Positions 43,693-51,946 are shown, numbered from the stretch's first letter. The stretch: 64,000 nt of DNA from Pararhodonellum marinum (GCF_015354735.1 NZ_JACEFJ010000002.1:558001-622000), one strand, 5' to 3'. Numbers and translations: made by a program. The notes: generated by a model from the sequence alone, not told the origin.

Positions 43693-44175
43693 ATGAACAA
43701 TGAGACAAGAGATAATTCGCATATAAAAGGTTGGGGAATAGATGCGGATCCCAAAAACGATCCTACCTATCCGATGCAAAACCGAAAAGAGGGCCCATTG
43801 AAATACGAAAGAAGGGGTCAAAAGCAACAACCCATTATCCAAGAAGTCCTGCATTCCAACGAAAGACCGAATGTAAGTGCGGTGTATGGCTTAGGGCCGG
43901 AACCCTCTGGTTTGAGCGGCAAATTAAGACGCTTTGCCTTTGAGCATGGGGAAGGCGAGTTCAGTCACTGGATTCCACTTATTTTGGCCGACCGGATCAA
44001 TGCCATTGAAGGGATCATAGATGATATCAAACAGGGCAACTTCCCAAATATCATCGCAGAAAAAGGCTGGCCTGCCCAATGGAAATATGACAAAATTGGC
44101 TTGATCGAAAAAGTGGCCATTTATGCTGCCATCACGACTACGGTATGGTTGCTTTGCAGAAAGAAGGATAAATAG
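43693..44175 (+). CDS. Conserved small protein with C-terminal membrane helix
   Basis: A 160-aa protein. The N-terminal half is polar, rich in Asn, Pro and Arg, with GWGIDADPKNDPTYPM; the middle (FAFEHGEGEFSHWIPLILAD) is likely globular, and IEKVAIYAAITTTVWLLC near the end is one membrane helix followed by RKKDK. No function known to me. The 26-bp gap places it in one operon with the zinc alcohol dehydrogenase. Confidence 0.7.
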   Translation: MNNETRDNSHIKGWGIDADPKNDPTYPMQNRKEGPLKYERRGQKQQPIIQEVLHSNERPNVSAVYGLGPEPSGLSGKLRRFAFEHGEGEFSHWIPLILADRINAIEGIIDDIKQGNFPNIIAEKGWPAQWKYDKIGLIEKVAIYAAITTTVWLLCRKKDK

Positions 44176-44197
44176 GGGGTTATTGATTATTTAGATT

Positions 44198-44719
44198 TCA
44201 GTGGGGTAATGGTTTGAACTTTCTTTCAAATTTTCGAAGCTTCATTTTCCTAAATAACCAGCTAACTCTGGCTTTACGTACCTGTCCAGCATAATCAATA
44301 TGTTTTGAGTTTGAAATCACTCTATCTTTTTCGCTTAAAACTAAAACAGATGTTATACAGCCGGCTCCGTAATACTGGACTTCATTCTGATTGTTTTTAT
44401 GATTATCTATGATTAAACCTACAATTATCTGAACTCCAGAATCTGCATTCCAAATATGTCTACAATCAAGACCGCCATCCACAAGTTGAATGATAGAATC
44501 ATTTACTTTTCCCTTATATAGGTTTGTAATATTTAGGTAAGGTTTGCCAAATCCGTCATCTGAATTCGGCTGTCCAATTGTCCCCATTGCAATTACATCA
44601 AACCGCCCTACATTAGATAAAAAACTATTTCTCCAGGCACGACTGCATGAGCAAGCGAACACATCCATTGATAGAATGTTAAGAATAGCTACTAACATAA
44701 TTATTTTAGCTTTAGGCAT
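44198..44719 (-). CDS. Secreted CxC-start (TIMP/netrin-like) protein
   Basis: A 173-aa secreted protein. Signal peptide cleavage after MDVFA would leave CSCSRAW as the mature N-terminus (Cys23 and Cys25); further cysteines appear in GLDCRHIW and YGAGCITSV, and NITNLYKGKVND lies where netrin-like domains have a beta strand. A C-x-C N-terminus with later paired cysteines is the layout of TIMP-like NTR domains, which in animals chelate metalloprotease zinc. In bacteria the role is unknown. The resemblance is by pattern only. Confidence 0.6.
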   Translation of the reverse strand: MPKAKIIMLVAILNILSMDVFACSCSRAWRNSFLSNVGRFDVIAMGTIGQPNSDDGFGKPYLNITNLYKGKVNDSIIQLVDGGLDCRHIWNADSGVQIIVGLIIDNHKNNQNEVQYYGAGCITSVLVLSEKDRVISNSKHIDYAGQVRKARVSWLFRKMKLRKFERKFKPLPH

Positions 44720-44820
44720 TTTAATTCAGTTTCTTTTCCAAACCTGTTCTATCACTGGGAACTGGGGTACAAATTAGTCTCGCATAGCTGACTATAACCG
44801 ACTGCATAATAAGAACTGTA

Positions 44821-44913
44821 TGAATCGAGAGATTCACAGCATGTCTCGATTTTTCATCGGGATACGGTTCTGTAAGCGGTTTATGGGGTGGGATTCCCCT
44901 TTACCTTCTCGAC
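44821..44913 (+). mobile_element. Group II intron-like 3' end remnant
   Basis: The segment TACGGTTCTGTAAGCGG, a GGGG-TGGGAT-TCCCC hairpin (44885-44899) and CTTCTCGAC resembles domains V-VI and the 3' end of bacterial group II introns (usual form TACGGTTCTGTGAG... CTACTCGAC). A 6-bp stem with a GAGA loop (44821-44836) precedes it. The expected domain V pairing is imperfect and no maturase gene is present, so at best it is a decayed piece. Recognised by pattern only. Confidence 0.38.
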
Positions 44914-44922
44914 TGTGTGTAT

Positions 44923-45345
44923 TTATTTTGTATTTAAAGATTTCAAAAATTCGTCCGCTGTCATTACAGGTAATAACGATTTTTTAAAATCCTTTCCGTT
45001 TCTTGTTATTATTATTTCGCATTCCGATTCTGTCGCACTGAAATATTGTAAATCATCTTCAAAATCTTTGATGGAAGAATTAAGTCCCTTTTCCACTGTA
45101 TGTTCGTCTAAAGAACTTATTTTGCTGATTATTTTGAATTTCCTTAGTTTTTCTTTCGCAATTTTTGGGCTCTCGAATTTTGCAAGAAAATAGTTTACCG
45201 TTGCAAAGGAAATAGGGGAAACAATAATTGTTAATTTTCCTTTTTCTGCTAAAGTTGCAATTTTGGCTATGGGCTCGTAAAAAGGTTTCCGTTCTCCTAA
45301 AAAGTCCAACAAAATATTGGTGTCAATAAAAATCCTTTTGCTCAT
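44923..45345 (-). CDS. PIN-domain toxin (VapC-like)
   Basis: A 140-aa single PIN domain. Acidic residues expected for the metal site: Asp8 in FIDTNILLDFLG, the pair Asp97-Asp98 in FEDDLQYFSA, and an Asp in TRNGKDF. The fold is that of site-specific RNases of type II toxin-antitoxin systems. Its start overlaps the stop of the small antitoxin gene by four bases (antitoxin first), the usual order. Confidence 0.88.
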   Translation of the reverse strand: MSKRIFIDTNILLDFLGERKPFYEPIAKIATLAEKGKLTIIVSPISFATVNYFLAKFESPKIAKEKLRKFKIISKISSLDEHTVEKGLNSSIKDFEDDLQYFSATESECEIIITRNGKDFKKSLLPVMTADEFLKSLNTK

Positions 45346-45590
45346 TTGTACTTCTCCATTAGATAATCAGCATACTCTTTTTTATAGTCCAAATCAGTTG
45401 GTATTTCAGTTCCCGTCGCAATGCTTTTCACAAATGGCGAAATCTCAAATTCAGAGGTGTCATTTTCGGTAGTCAAGGATTGTAAATAGGCTTCAATAAG
45501 TCGAGATAAACTGATTTTTTTGTTGGAACCATATTCTTTGGCTTTCTCAATAATCTTTTGATTAAGCTTTAAAGTCAATTTAGTGTCCAT
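45342..45590 (-). CDS. DUF6364-type antitoxin
   Basis: An 82-aa protein that starts MDTKLTLKLNQKIIEKAKEY, a ribbon-helix-helix-like start typical of the DUF6364 antitoxins of PIN toxins, followed by ISLSRLIEAYLQSL. The C-terminal acidic tail (TDLDYKKEYADYLMEKYK) would cover the toxin. ATG 45590 fits the family better than the codon at 45596. Coupled to the PIN gene. Confidence 0.82.
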   Translation of the reverse strand: MDTKLTLKLNQKIIEKAKEYGSNKKISLSRLIEAYLQSLTTENDTSEFEISPFVKSIATGTEIPTDLDYKKEYADYLMEKYK

Positions 45591-45596
45591 AGTCAA

Positions 45597-46134
45597 TTAT
45601 TTCTATACGTACAAATATTAAAAATAAGTCCGTATAACTCAAATTTGTGATGACTTTTCTTGTTGAGGTCAAATTACACCCAACGTTCAAGTATAAGCGT
45701 AGTACGGAGTAATGGGGGAGAAGGGAGAGTGATTTCATTTCGATATGATTATTGTTCGGAATCACCCCCCTGCAAAGAAGATCAAGGGTAAATATTTCAT
45801 ATTTCAATTTGCCACCAAAACCCAATTATTCAAAAATTTCAACTTATAGATCCCCATGATCTAGCTTACCGCGATGCACTATACGCAAGCAGGGCCACAA
45901 AACCATATCCTCCCTTCGTTTTTGTTCTAAGGAGATCTAATAATTCAATTTACATCCTTTTTGCCATGGTGTTCCGGCATAGATACCTTAGGGCCTAGTA
46001 AGGGTCTAGTATAGGATACGTTAGGTTTTGTCTCAATTCCAAGAAAACGTGGTATTTTTTTAAGGGATGGTGTCTACCTGACCATTACAAATGGTTTAAT
46101 TTCAGTTTCGATACTTAAATTCAATTTTGAATAT
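45597..46134. other. Non-coding accessory stretch
   Basis: No convincing gene. An 81-codon minus-strand frame at 45580-45825 overlaps the antitoxin start and has no protein-like features. The rest has mixed composition without hairpins or repeats that I can support. The antitoxin-toxin promoter should lie at the left end. Confidence 0.5.
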
Positions 46135-46311
46135 TCAGGTGTAGTCTTTAATTCCCGGGTCATTCACGATGAAACTAACAGTGATCGGTTCAGGTGGTTT
46201 AATTGAGGATATGTATTCATCATGAGGTTCGAAAGTACATCTGAATAAAAATATGGCAACAAACAAAATCCAAACAACTGTCGGGAATTTTCTAAAAGAA
46301 TTTGTTTTCAT
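46135..46311 (-). pseudogene. Truncated lipoprotein N-terminus
   Basis: A 58-codon frame from ATG 46311: MKTNSFRKFPTVVWILFVAI, then FLFRC as lipobox, then a short mature part (SSIKPPEPITVSFIVNDPGI) that stops at 46135. This is a complete lipoprotein signal with the start of a beta-rich domain and nothing after it, so it looks like the head of a larger surface lipoprotein cut by a deletion. It may still be expressed as a tiny lipoprotein. Confidence 0.5.
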
Positions 46312-46485
46312 TGGATGATATAGAAACTTTTCGTTTTTGCATCCAAACATAGTTAATTTTCTGAAACTAAAAAATACCCATATTTAGGTGAATTTTTGTC
46401 ACTATGTGATTGTCGCTTAGATACAAAATAATACGATTTGATACGTTTAGATTTGTTTGTTTTGCTAAAAATGCCATTGTTTTCA

Positions 46486-46523
46486 GTAGCAAGGCTGCCA
46501 TTGGGTTCGTCACGCCTTGCTAC
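46486..46523. repeat. Strong isolated hairpin
   Basis: GTAGCAAGGC (46486-46495) and GCCTTGCTAC (46514-46523) form a perfect 10-bp inverted repeat with an 18-base loop. No T-run follows, so it is not a classic terminator. It sits right before the group II intron-like segment. Confidence 0.55.
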
Positions 46524-46539
46524 TAATGTAATTCAGCTT

Positions 46540-46668
46540 GGATATGGCGGTTATTCGAAGCCATTCTCCGAGTACTCGGGAAGCTCCGTAAGCCGATGAC
46601 TATGTGACGGGACAGGTTGTGAATGGTATGTGGGTGAGATTCCACCTTAACCGTTAGACGGGAGGCAG
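46540..46668 (+). mobile_element. Group II intron-like 5' segment remnant
   Basis: CGGGAAGCTCCGTAAGCCG, followed by GTGGGTGAGATTCCAC (a hairpin) and AACCGTTAGACGGGAGGCAG, resembles the domain I region of bacterial group II introns (GTAAGCC and GGTGAGAGTCC-type elements). No reverse transcriptase follows. It lies 1.7 kb right of the 3'-end-like piece at 44821, which is the wrong order for one intron on this strand, so two remnants or a rearrangement. Recognised by pattern only. Confidence 0.35.
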
Positions 46669-46675
46669 TATTTTT

Positions 46676-47482
46676 TTATTTTAATTGAATGTGGATGTGG
46701 TCATCGTGTCTTACAGCTTGACAACCGTGAAATCTCACTTTTTCATTACTCAAATCCAGTCGGGTCTTTAAATGTGGCTCGATGAAAATTTTTCCAATTT
46801 CGCTTTGGATTAAAATTAGGTTAGTCAGTTCCCGTGTTCCTCTTTTTGAAAACTCAATGTCCTTGTTGATTTTTCCTAGAGTTAGGTATTTGGGAAAGTC
46901 ATATTGCCAAAAGCCCTTTTCTTTACAAACTGTAGTTTGATCAAACTCGTTTTGGGTTGGATTTTCAAAGACTCCGTACCCACTTATTGAACGTTTTTTG
47001 TTGGTCAAGTTCCCGTTGGTTTCATAAATCAAAGCTATGTCTATCTTTTTTCCGTCATTGTGGCTAAGATGGGGCAAAAGGGGGAATTTGTCTATAAATG
47101 GGAAATTGGCGTCAAGGTAAAGCATTTTAATTCCGTTGTTCCGATTGCTGAATTCTGCTGAAATCCGCTCGATGGATTTGTTTAATTCTGGCCGGACGTA
47201 ATTTCGGTTAGCGAGCGTGTAAAATATGGAATGAGCTTTTAATGATTCAGTTTCTTTGATTTTTTCCCGCCCAAAAATCGGGGCGATATTTGGGACAATC
47301 AGATAGGTTGCGATGAGATAAAGTAAAACGAAAATTCCAAATCGTTTTAGTCCCCTTTTTTCAGTTGTTTTCCTGATTGCTAAAATTGAAATCAGATAGA
47401 TCATACCACCAATCTGGGTTATGATTGTCAAAAGGACAAAAATAATTAGGTGAAGCAGGAATTTCATTGAGTTTTTGGGCAT
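46676..47482 (-). CDS. Membrane-anchored LAS-type metallopeptidase-like protein
   Basis: A 268-aa protein. Two hydrophobic helices (residues ~8-37 and ~47-66) anchor it; the outer domain holds HNDGKKID (His141, Gly144, Asp148: HxxGxxxD) and, at the very C-terminus, HDDHIHIQLK (His259, His262, His264). HxxGxxxD plus a late HxH is the zinc set of LAS peptidases (M15/M74, MepA and D,D-carboxypeptidase-like), so a peptidoglycan-cleaving or related role is inferred. It stands alone in the decayed region. An ATG at 47467 is an alternative start. Confidence 0.65.
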   Translation of the reverse strand: MPKNSMKFLLHLIIFVLLTIITQIGGMIYLISILAIRKTTEKRGLKRFGIFVLLYLIATYLIVPNIAPIFGREKIKETESLKAHSIFYTLANRNYVRPELNKSIERISAEFSNRNNGIKMLYLDANFPFIDKFPLLPHLSHNDGKKIDIALIYETNGNLTNKKRSISGYGVFENPTQNEFDQTTVCKEKGFWQYDFPKYLTLGKINKDIEFSKRGTRELTNLILIQSEIGKIFIEPHLKTRLDLSNEKVRFHGCQAVRHDDHIHIQLK

Positions 47483-47613
47483 CAGGATTCTGCTTGAAGA
47501 CGACGGGCATCAGGAGTTGTATCCTGAAATCTAACATCTGATCGCTTAAAGATAATGATTTCGTAGTTCGTGGGTATTGCCTCCAAAATCAAAAATTATT
47601 TTTTGGCCGGTGC

Positions 47614-47890
47614 CTATTGCCTAGCACCTTCCAGTAAATCATCGATTTCACTTTCCAGTTCCGGTAAATCTCGGATTGCAATGGACCAGATAGTTTCTTC
47701 GGATACACCGTGATATCCATGGATGATTCTATTCCTTGTGTCAACAATCTTTCTGGCGTTTTTGATCTTGAAGGTGGAATCCACCTTTAGGATTCTGAAC
47801 ATTGCCTCACCCATTATTTCAATATTCCGTTCTATGGCTCTTTTGGTTTTCAGATCAATCCGAAATTCATAAAAAATCCCTTTATAGCAA
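47614..47890 (-). pseudogene. HepT-like (DUF86) toxin lacking its N-terminus
   Basis: The frame reads DLKTKRAIERNIEIMGEAMF, then NARKIVDTRNRIIHGYHGVS and ELESEIDDLLEG, i.e. the HepT domain with its RNase-type RxxxxH motif (RNRIIH). The first ~20-25 family residues are missing: upstream the frame runs to a TAA without a start codon, and the DNA there belongs to a KilA-N gene fragment. A 66-codon product from ATG 47814 is still possible. The MNT antitoxin partner is absent. Confidence 0.68.
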
Positions 47891-48207
47891 AAGTTTGAAC
47901 ATTAGACTTATCCAATAGCCAAACTCAAAAGCGATTTCTTTGTGGGCATAAGTACCCCCATATCTGCCAGATTTTGAAAAAATCCCAATTGCGTTCGTCG
48001 CTTCAATCCACTTTCTCGGCGTCAGGTTAAAATTATTAAGTCCAGCTTTTTTTCTAAGGTGTCGAATTCGACAGGTTTAAAACCTGGGTTATGAAGGGTT
48101 TCCCAAAGTCCGATAAACTCAACCGTATTTCTGTTCCGCATCCAGTATCTGATATGGTCTTCACCTTCTTCACCCCTTACCATATCAGTTAGGCAGATAT
48201 AATCCTC
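47882..48207 (-). pseudogene. KilA-N domain protein, frameshifted and truncated
   Basis: Minus-strand reading gives DYICLTDMVRGEEGEDHIRY, WMRNRNTVEFIGLWETLHNP and VEFDTLEKK in one frame, then, after a run of seven T (48047-48053 on the plus strand), AGLNNFNLTPRKWIEATNAI and GIFSKSGRYGGTYAHKEIAF in another, ending near FGYWISLMFK. This is a KilA-N DNA-binding domain as in phage-like and Bacteroidota accessory proteins. Both ends are lost: an IS4 fragment abuts its start and a HepT fragment its end. Confidence 0.75.
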
Positions 48208-48425
48208 ACTACTCTGCCTCCCTTCTTCTTTCCCTCGTTCTTGGGATTGCGGCCCACGCCTTTCATGATGTCCGAAAAAAGCCGTATGGTGGTCGAATCG
48301 AAGATGAACAGCTTTGAAAAAGTCACTTTGTCAATCCGGCTGACCGACAAAAGCGGCCTGAGATGTTCCAACAACATAAAATATACATCACAGAAAAAAA
48401 CCGTTGTCCCGTTCACGTAGTCCAT
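48208..48425 (-). mobile_element. IS4-family transposase fragment
   Basis: A piece of a DDE transposase: HLRPLLSVSRIDKVTFSKLF, IFDSTTIRLFSDIMKGVGRN (first catalytic Asp) and PKNEGKKKGG, where the similarity stops at the KilA-N fragment (the frame runs on to 48189). Neither the ends of the element nor terminal repeats are visible, so it is an inactive remnant. Confidence 0.72.
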
Positions 48426-48568
48426 CGCCCGTGGTGCTCTTGGCAGAGTGGAGCATTCTTACTTTCCAACTGTTTTCATTGCCCGGTTCGTAACAGCTTT
48501 AAGACTATAAGCAAGCTTATCCAAATTGGCATAATTTCATTACATTTAATCATAAAATCCTAACCAAG

Positions 48569-49663
48569 ATGCGTCTGAAATTCGTCTTTAATCTATTTGT
48601 ACTCAGTGTTATATTTTCCTGTAGACCAAGCCAACCAATAGAATATCCAGGTGTTACATGGTCTTATGCCCAGCATGAGGAGATTGGAGTAGATGAGACC
48701 CACCTATCTCATGCTTTGGAATTCCTCCGGAATGAATCTTTTGAGGATGGAATCCGCCAAGTGATGGTGATAAGAAATGGCAAAGTCATCTTCAGTGGTG
48801 ATGCTGTGGAGCGTTCCCAAAACATTTATTCTTGCTCAAAGGGTTTTACTTCCTTGGTTATGGGGCTTTTGGTTGATGAGGGAAAAATAAGGTTGGACGA
48901 CCATGTAGCAGAAATTTTGCCGGAGTTGAAATATCAATATGGGACACTGACTTGGAGACACTTTGCCACCATGACTTCAGGGTATAGTGCAGAAGGGAGG
49001 AGCCGCTGGGAGGATGAAAATGCGGACTGGTCTCTGACTCCCTATTCCCCTGAAGCGCCACATTTTGAACCTGGGAGCCATTTTGAATATTGGGATGAGG
49101 CACAGATGATGTTCGGAAAAGGCCTAACCGAAGTACTTGGAAGGACCATGCATGAGTACTTGGATGTAGCCATTATGCAAAAAATAGGGTTAGGAGAATG
49201 GCACTGGGGTACAGAACAAACTACTTCCGCCGGAATAGACATAAACAACGGATGCACAGGCGTACATCTGAATGCATCCCAGCTGGCAAGAATAGGTTGG
49301 CTATTTTTGAATCGGGGCAAATGGAAGGAGGAGCAGCTGGTTAGTGCACGATTTGTCCGTGAGGCCACAAGCCCTCAAGTGCCTTCTGGGCTACCTGTCT
49401 TTAGAGGAGATAGAGCGAATGTCAAGGGCTCTGGTTCTTATGGGTTTAACTGGTGGGTCAATTCCAAAGATGGCCTGAGCAGAATGCCTCATGCCCCGAT
49501 TGGCACGGCCTATCTTAGCGGGTTAAACCACAACATGTGTTTCATCATTCCGGAATGGAACATGGTCATTGTGAGAATGGGGGATGATAAAAATCCCATT
49601 CGACCAAAACATGAGGTATGGGATGATTTTTTCAGAATTCTGAGCTCCGGTATTTCATCCTGA
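48569..49663 (+). CDS. Serine hydrolase, beta-lactamase/class C-like lipoprotein
   Basis: A 364-aa lipoprotein (VIFSC lipobox) with a beta-lactamase fold. The SxxK motif is Ser88-Cys-Ser-Lys91 in IYSCSKGFTSLVMG; the Tyr motif region is FEYWDEAQMMFGKGL, and the third (HAPIGTAYLSGLNH) lies near the C-terminus. Such proteins are esterases, peptidases or amidases rather than resistance enzymes. It stands alone, ending 4 bases before the convergent transporter gene. Confidence 0.87.
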   Translation: MRLKFVFNLFVLSVIFSCRPSQPIEYPGVTWSYAQHEEIGVDETHLSHALEFLRNESFEDGIRQVMVIRNGKVIFSGDAVERSQNIYSCSKGFTSLVMGLLVDEGKIRLDDHVAEILPELKYQYGTLTWRHFATMTSGYSAEGRSRWEDENADWSLTPYSPEAPHFEPGSHFEYWDEAQMMFGKGLTEVLGRTMHEYLDVAIMQKIGLGEWHWGTEQTTSAGIDINNGCTGVHLNASQLARIGWLFLNRGKWKEEQLVSARFVREATSPQVPSGLPVFRGDRANVKGSGSYGFNWWVNSKDGLSRMPHAPIGTAYLSGLNHNMCFIIPEWNMVIVRMGDDKNPIRPKHEVWDDFFRILSSGISS

Positions 49664-49667
49664 TCAA

Positions 49668-50939
49668 TCACCGTATTCTTCTTTTTCCAAAATAATGAAC
49701 GGCATAAATCACCAGTCCCAGACCGGTCCACAGGGCAGCATCGCGGATTTCCAGAAGATCCGTGCCCGAAAGCAGCCAAATGGACATCAGGATCCCAAAA
49801 ATGGCAAAGAACTTTCCCAATGGTATTCGGAAATAGCCCTTGCCAGGGTGAATTTGTCTGAGTCGGATCAAAGCGGCACAAACCAAAATATACATCAGCA
49901 GGCGTGAAATCACAGATATGGCCAGGCTGCTCATAAATCCCCAAAATACCGACACAAAGCCCACCAAGATGCCAAAAAACAACAAGGAAACCACCGGAGT
50001 GGCAAATTTCGGGTGGACCCGGGAGAAGATTTGCGGAAACTGACCCTCTTCACTGAGTGCAAATGGCATTCTTGAGCCACTCAGTACCTGCACATTTAAG
50101 GTTCCTAAAATGGAAACCACCGCACCTAAGGTGATCAACAAACCACCTCCCCAACCCATAAAGCCCTGTGCGGCATCGGCGATGGGTTTGTCAGATTGGG
50201 CCAGCTCGGGCAAAGTCCCTATAGAAACCAATTGGATCAGGACATAAAAAAGGGTGATGACCAAGGTAGCAGCAATAAGGGCAAAAGGTAAATTCTTTCT
50301 GGGGTTTTCGATCTCCCCGCTGTTGACCAAACCGGACTCAAATCCGCCAAAGGCAAAAATCAGCAAGAGGGTGGAGGCAGAGAAAGCAGTCAAATCAGGG
50401 CGCTCGGCAAAGTTGATCAGGTCCGTGTCCAGGAAAAACAAGCCCACGATGATAAAGATGGCCAAGGGAAAGAGTTTGGCAACCGTAAGTACATTTCCCA
50501 CTCGGGCAGAACTGCGGACCCCGATCCAGTTGAGCAGGGTCAGTGCAAAGGTAATTCCCAAAATCATGGCAATCCGGATGGAGGCCTCCATAAAAACATC
50601 AGAAAAAAAGGAGAGGTAGAGAACCATCAGATTGATCAGTGTGGCATAGCTGAAAAGCCTGGTCAGCAGCAAAAGCCAGCCTATGATAAAGGCAGGCACA
50701 GGACCAAAAGCAGCATGCACATAGAGGTAGGGTCCACCTGTTTTTTCAAATCTGGAACTCACTTCGGCAAAAACCAAAATCAGCACCAACATCATCAGGG
50801 CGCAGACGCCAAAGGCCAAAAGAGAATAAGCACCTGAGAGCGCAAATACCTTGGCCGGCAGGGCAAAAATACCAGCTCCGATAACACCATTGATAATCAA
50901 AAAAAACAGATCCCACTTCCGGATACCGCGCTTCAGCAT
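49668..50939 (-). CDS. APC family amino-acid permease
   Basis: A 423-aa inner-membrane transporter with about 12 hydrophobic segments. The family motif near the start is NGVIGAGIFALPAKVFALSG, followed by FAEVSSRFEKTGGPYLYVH; FAFGGFESGLVNSGEIENPR marks TM6 and the loop after it. Substrate unknown (amino acid or amine). Monocistronic, preceded by a 326-bp gap with a hairpin. Confidence 0.9.
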   Translation of the reverse strand: MLKRGIRKWDLFFLIINGVIGAGIFALPAKVFALSGAYSLLAFGVCALMMLVLILVFAEVSSRFEKTGGPYLYVHAAFGPVPAFIIGWLLLLTRLFSYATLINLMVLYLSFFSDVFMEASIRIAMILGITFALTLLNWIGVRSSARVGNVLTVAKLFPLAIFIIVGLFFLDTDLINFAERPDLTAFSASTLLLIFAFGGFESGLVNSGEIENPRKNLPFALIAATLVITLFYVLIQLVSIGTLPELAQSDKPIADAAQGFMGWGGGLLITLGAVVSILGTLNVQVLSGSRMPFALSEEGQFPQIFSRVHPKFATPVVSLLFFGILVGFVSVFWGFMSSLAISVISRLLMYILVCAALIRLRQIHPGKGYFRIPLGKFFAIFGILMSIWLLSGTDLLEIRDAALWTGLGLVIYAVHYFGKRRIR

Positions 50940-51265
50940 ATTTTTTTCAGGGTGACGTCAAATGGAAAGATAAAGAATGTCCCTGAAAATATGGTTTTGA
51001 AAAATTGGTTTTTTTGATCAGGGATGGGGCTTAGCTTTTGTCGCTTGGCTAACTTTGACCTTTTTTCAGGATTTTCTAAAAATTTTCTCCGAAGTTTTAT
51101 ACTTCTATCTTATTCTCAAATAATACAATCTGTTTCGTTGTTGAATTGCCAATTCACTTTGATAAGGTGAAGATACACCTAGCGTCTTCGTCAATCTTCA
51201 CCCAGATGGGAATTTCCTCAATAACCCAAATCAGTAGCAAGCAGAATGGCTTAATTTGGACTGTT
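50940..51265. other. Gene-free gap with one hairpin
   Basis: No gene. GGTGAAGAT (51166-51174) and ATCTTCACC (51194-51202) make a perfect 9-bp inverted repeat with a 19-base loop and no T-run, a weak candidate for transcript-end processing of the outer-membrane protein gene to its right. The transporter promoter should lie near 50950-51050. Confidence 0.5.
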
Positions 51266-51946
51266 TTATTTATCCAGGTAATAAAAGTCCGTATTCCTGA
51301 ACAATGAGAAATTCAGGGAGACATAAAATATGTTCACATTGAGATCTTCATAAGGCCTGCTGGTGATGCCATTTGCATCCGTTTGCTGGAAATTTCGGTT
51401 GTAAAACTGGCTGAAGTAATACTTGAATTTAATGCTTGTGCCTTTGGGAAGGCCCATGCCTACCATAAGGGAATGTTGGAAAGGCCTTACCCTATCGCTG
51501 AACCAGACGTTGAAGCGATCCGTTCTCCGTTCATTGGTAAATGTCTTTTCCTTGTAGTTCAAGGGCATTTCAAGTTCATATCCAAAAAATAGAAAGCGGT
51601 TGCTTAAGTCCCCTACTTTCACCCCGAGCGGTATGCCTAAGTTATACACCCTGGCTTTTTTTCGAACTGAAGGGGATTCATCGTAGATGAAACCGACGTT
51701 TCTCAGATTGAGTCCGGTAAACCAGCCAAAACGGTCAGTTTCATCGAAATTGACCAGGTTCTGGAAATTGAATACCGGAGAAAAGCGGACCACATTGTTG
51801 AGGTTGTCCAAAGTCCCGGAAGAAAAAATCCATTCTCCACCCGAAGAGGTGTAGACTTTACGTTCCCTTTCCACTACTTTTTCCTGAGCAAAAGACGGAG
51901 CAATAAAATAGCCCATAACCAACAATAAACATGATAAGATTTTCAT
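51266..51946 (-). CDS. Outer-membrane beta-barrel-like protein
   Basis: A 226-aa protein with a signal peptide (MKILSCLLLVMGYFIAPSFA) and many short alternating strands with aromatic ends (WFTGLNLRNVGFIYDE, RFLFFGYELEMPLNYKEKT, GTSIKFKYYFSQFYN, NIFYVSLNFSLFRNTDFYYL). It ends in an aromatic strand plus DK. A small barrel of unknown role; no partner gene. Confidence 0.72.
   Translation of the reverse strand: MKILSCLLLVMGYFIAPSFAQEKVVERERKVYTSSGGEWIFSSGTLDNLNNVVRFSPVFNFQNLVNFDETDRFGWFTGLNLRNVGFIYDESPSVRKKARVYNLGIPLGVKVGDLSNRFLFFGYELEMPLNYKEKTFTNERRTDRFNVWFSDRVRPFQHSLMVGMGLPKGTSIKFKYYFSQFYNRNFQQTDANGITSRPYEDLNVNIFYVSLNFSLFRNTDFYYLDK

Noticed and set aside
45580-45825. 81-codon minus-strand frame
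   Set aside because: No domain, no signal peptide, overlaps the antitoxin start; composition is not protein-like.
45655-45900. Possible integron attC-like site (CCCAACGTT...)
   Set aside because: I could not find the matching inverse core at the needed distance, and no integrase is present.
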